A DNA stretch of 64,000 bases from NCBI GenBank assembly GCA_021648725.1, contig JAKISF010000013.1, positions 1 through 64,000 on the forward strand, written 5' to 3'. Below, one piece after another: positions 63,926 to 64,000 of this stretch. Below the pieces are notes generated by a model. That model was not told where the DNA came from. It worked only from the letters and a program-made list of their open reading frames with translations, and ran no database searches. The number at the start of each line of letters is the position of its first letter. The stretch's first letter is position 1. Made by a program: the position numbers and the translations under genes. The DNA comes from Bacteroidales bacterium. GTDB lineage: Bacteria > Bacteroidota > Bacteroidia > Bacteroidales > JAADGE01.

Positions 63926-64000
63926 TTATTTGTTTAGTGCGTATTCGGGAAAATAAATTCTGAATGTTTTTAGTGCTTTGCTTATATTTGCTTCAACCGT
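63926..64000 (-). CDS. 3' end of an ECF sigma factor (cut by window end)
   Basis: The last 24 codons read TVEANISKALKTFRIYFPEYALNK and then TAA. TVEANISKALKTFR is the recognition helix end of region 4 in ECF sigma-70 factors. The stop is 2 bp before the FecR start, giving the usual sigma-FecR operon order. The rest of the gene lies beyond the window. Confidence 0.82.
   Translation of the reverse strand, partial: TVEANISKALKTFRIYFPEYALNK

Noticed and set aside
1-64000. CRISPR arrays, rRNA or tRNA genes
   Set aside because: No regularly spaced direct repeats were seen, and none of the intergenic gaps showed a cloverleaf or rRNA-like stretch by eye. Short RNA genes cannot be fully excluded without a covariance search.

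Overview
The window is AT-rich (by eye roughly one third G+C) and comes from a Bacteroidota chromosome, most likely a Bacteroidales/Marinilabiliales-like or other free-living lineage; I cannot fix the genus. The evidence is a set of lineage-typical genes: DUF4175, DUF4292, a DUF4249 lipoprotein paired with a TonB receptor, an ECF sigma/FecR pair, a TPR-SpoIIE phosphatase, a SiaB-type kinase, a FlgD-like secretion C-terminus and a fused FeoA-FeoB. Several genes are also preceded by boxes matching the Bacteroidota -7 consensus TAnnTTTG. I see no rRNA, tRNA or CRISPR array.

Layout. 0-2.1 kb is an insertion-sequence graveyard (IS1380-like and IS4-like transposase remnants). 2.2-7.5 kb holds comEC, a sensor phosphatase and a methyltransferase. 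7.5-10.2 kb is the ferrous iron uptake operon feoAB plus its small Cys-rich partner (minus). 10.3-11.9 kb has two unrecognised proteins, the first ending in an SSB-like acidic tip. 11.9-13.8 kb is a minus-strand operon siaB-like/murB/dciA-like. 13.9-17.9 kb holds a dipeptidyl peptidase, a 235-bp non-autonomous element, ruvB and a small outer-membrane protein, followed by a frameshifted paralogue. 18.7-26.8 kb is an envelope cluster: sugar nucleotidyltransferase, TPR lipoprotein, DUF4292, EnvC-like and DUF4175. 26.9-35.1 kb is ybeY, mnmG, a solitary type IIG/ISP restriction-modification gene and uvrC, with three parS-like palindromes in the gaps around ybeY and mnmG. The rest is largely envelope and surface biology: a second copy of the 235-bp element, a MepA-like protein, a papain/NlpC-like lipoprotein, tsaD, TamB, a PepSY protein, an M16 peptidase, a large lamin-tail surface protein, asd-dtd, a HAD lipoprotein phosphatase, DUF4249 with its TonB receptor, a small RHH protein, an M3 peptidase, a metallophosphoesterase, and an ECF sigma/FecR/STN operon cut by the window end.

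Most striking signal. Inside the restriction-modification gene, about 501 bp between two 44-nt GC-rich inverted repeats (32189-32232 and 32648-32691) encode a complete-looking DUF559 endonuclease domain, in frame with the host. The repeats are REP-like and translated. The cassette has no ATG near the start of its nuclease, so it looks like a mobile endonuclease unit living as an in-frame protein insertion. Next in interest are the parS cluster around mnmG, which suggests that the chromosome origin is near, and the 235-bp element. That element occurs twice with 4-bp target duplications; one copy rebuilt the stop codon of the gene it hit and the other sits at the promoter of ruvB.
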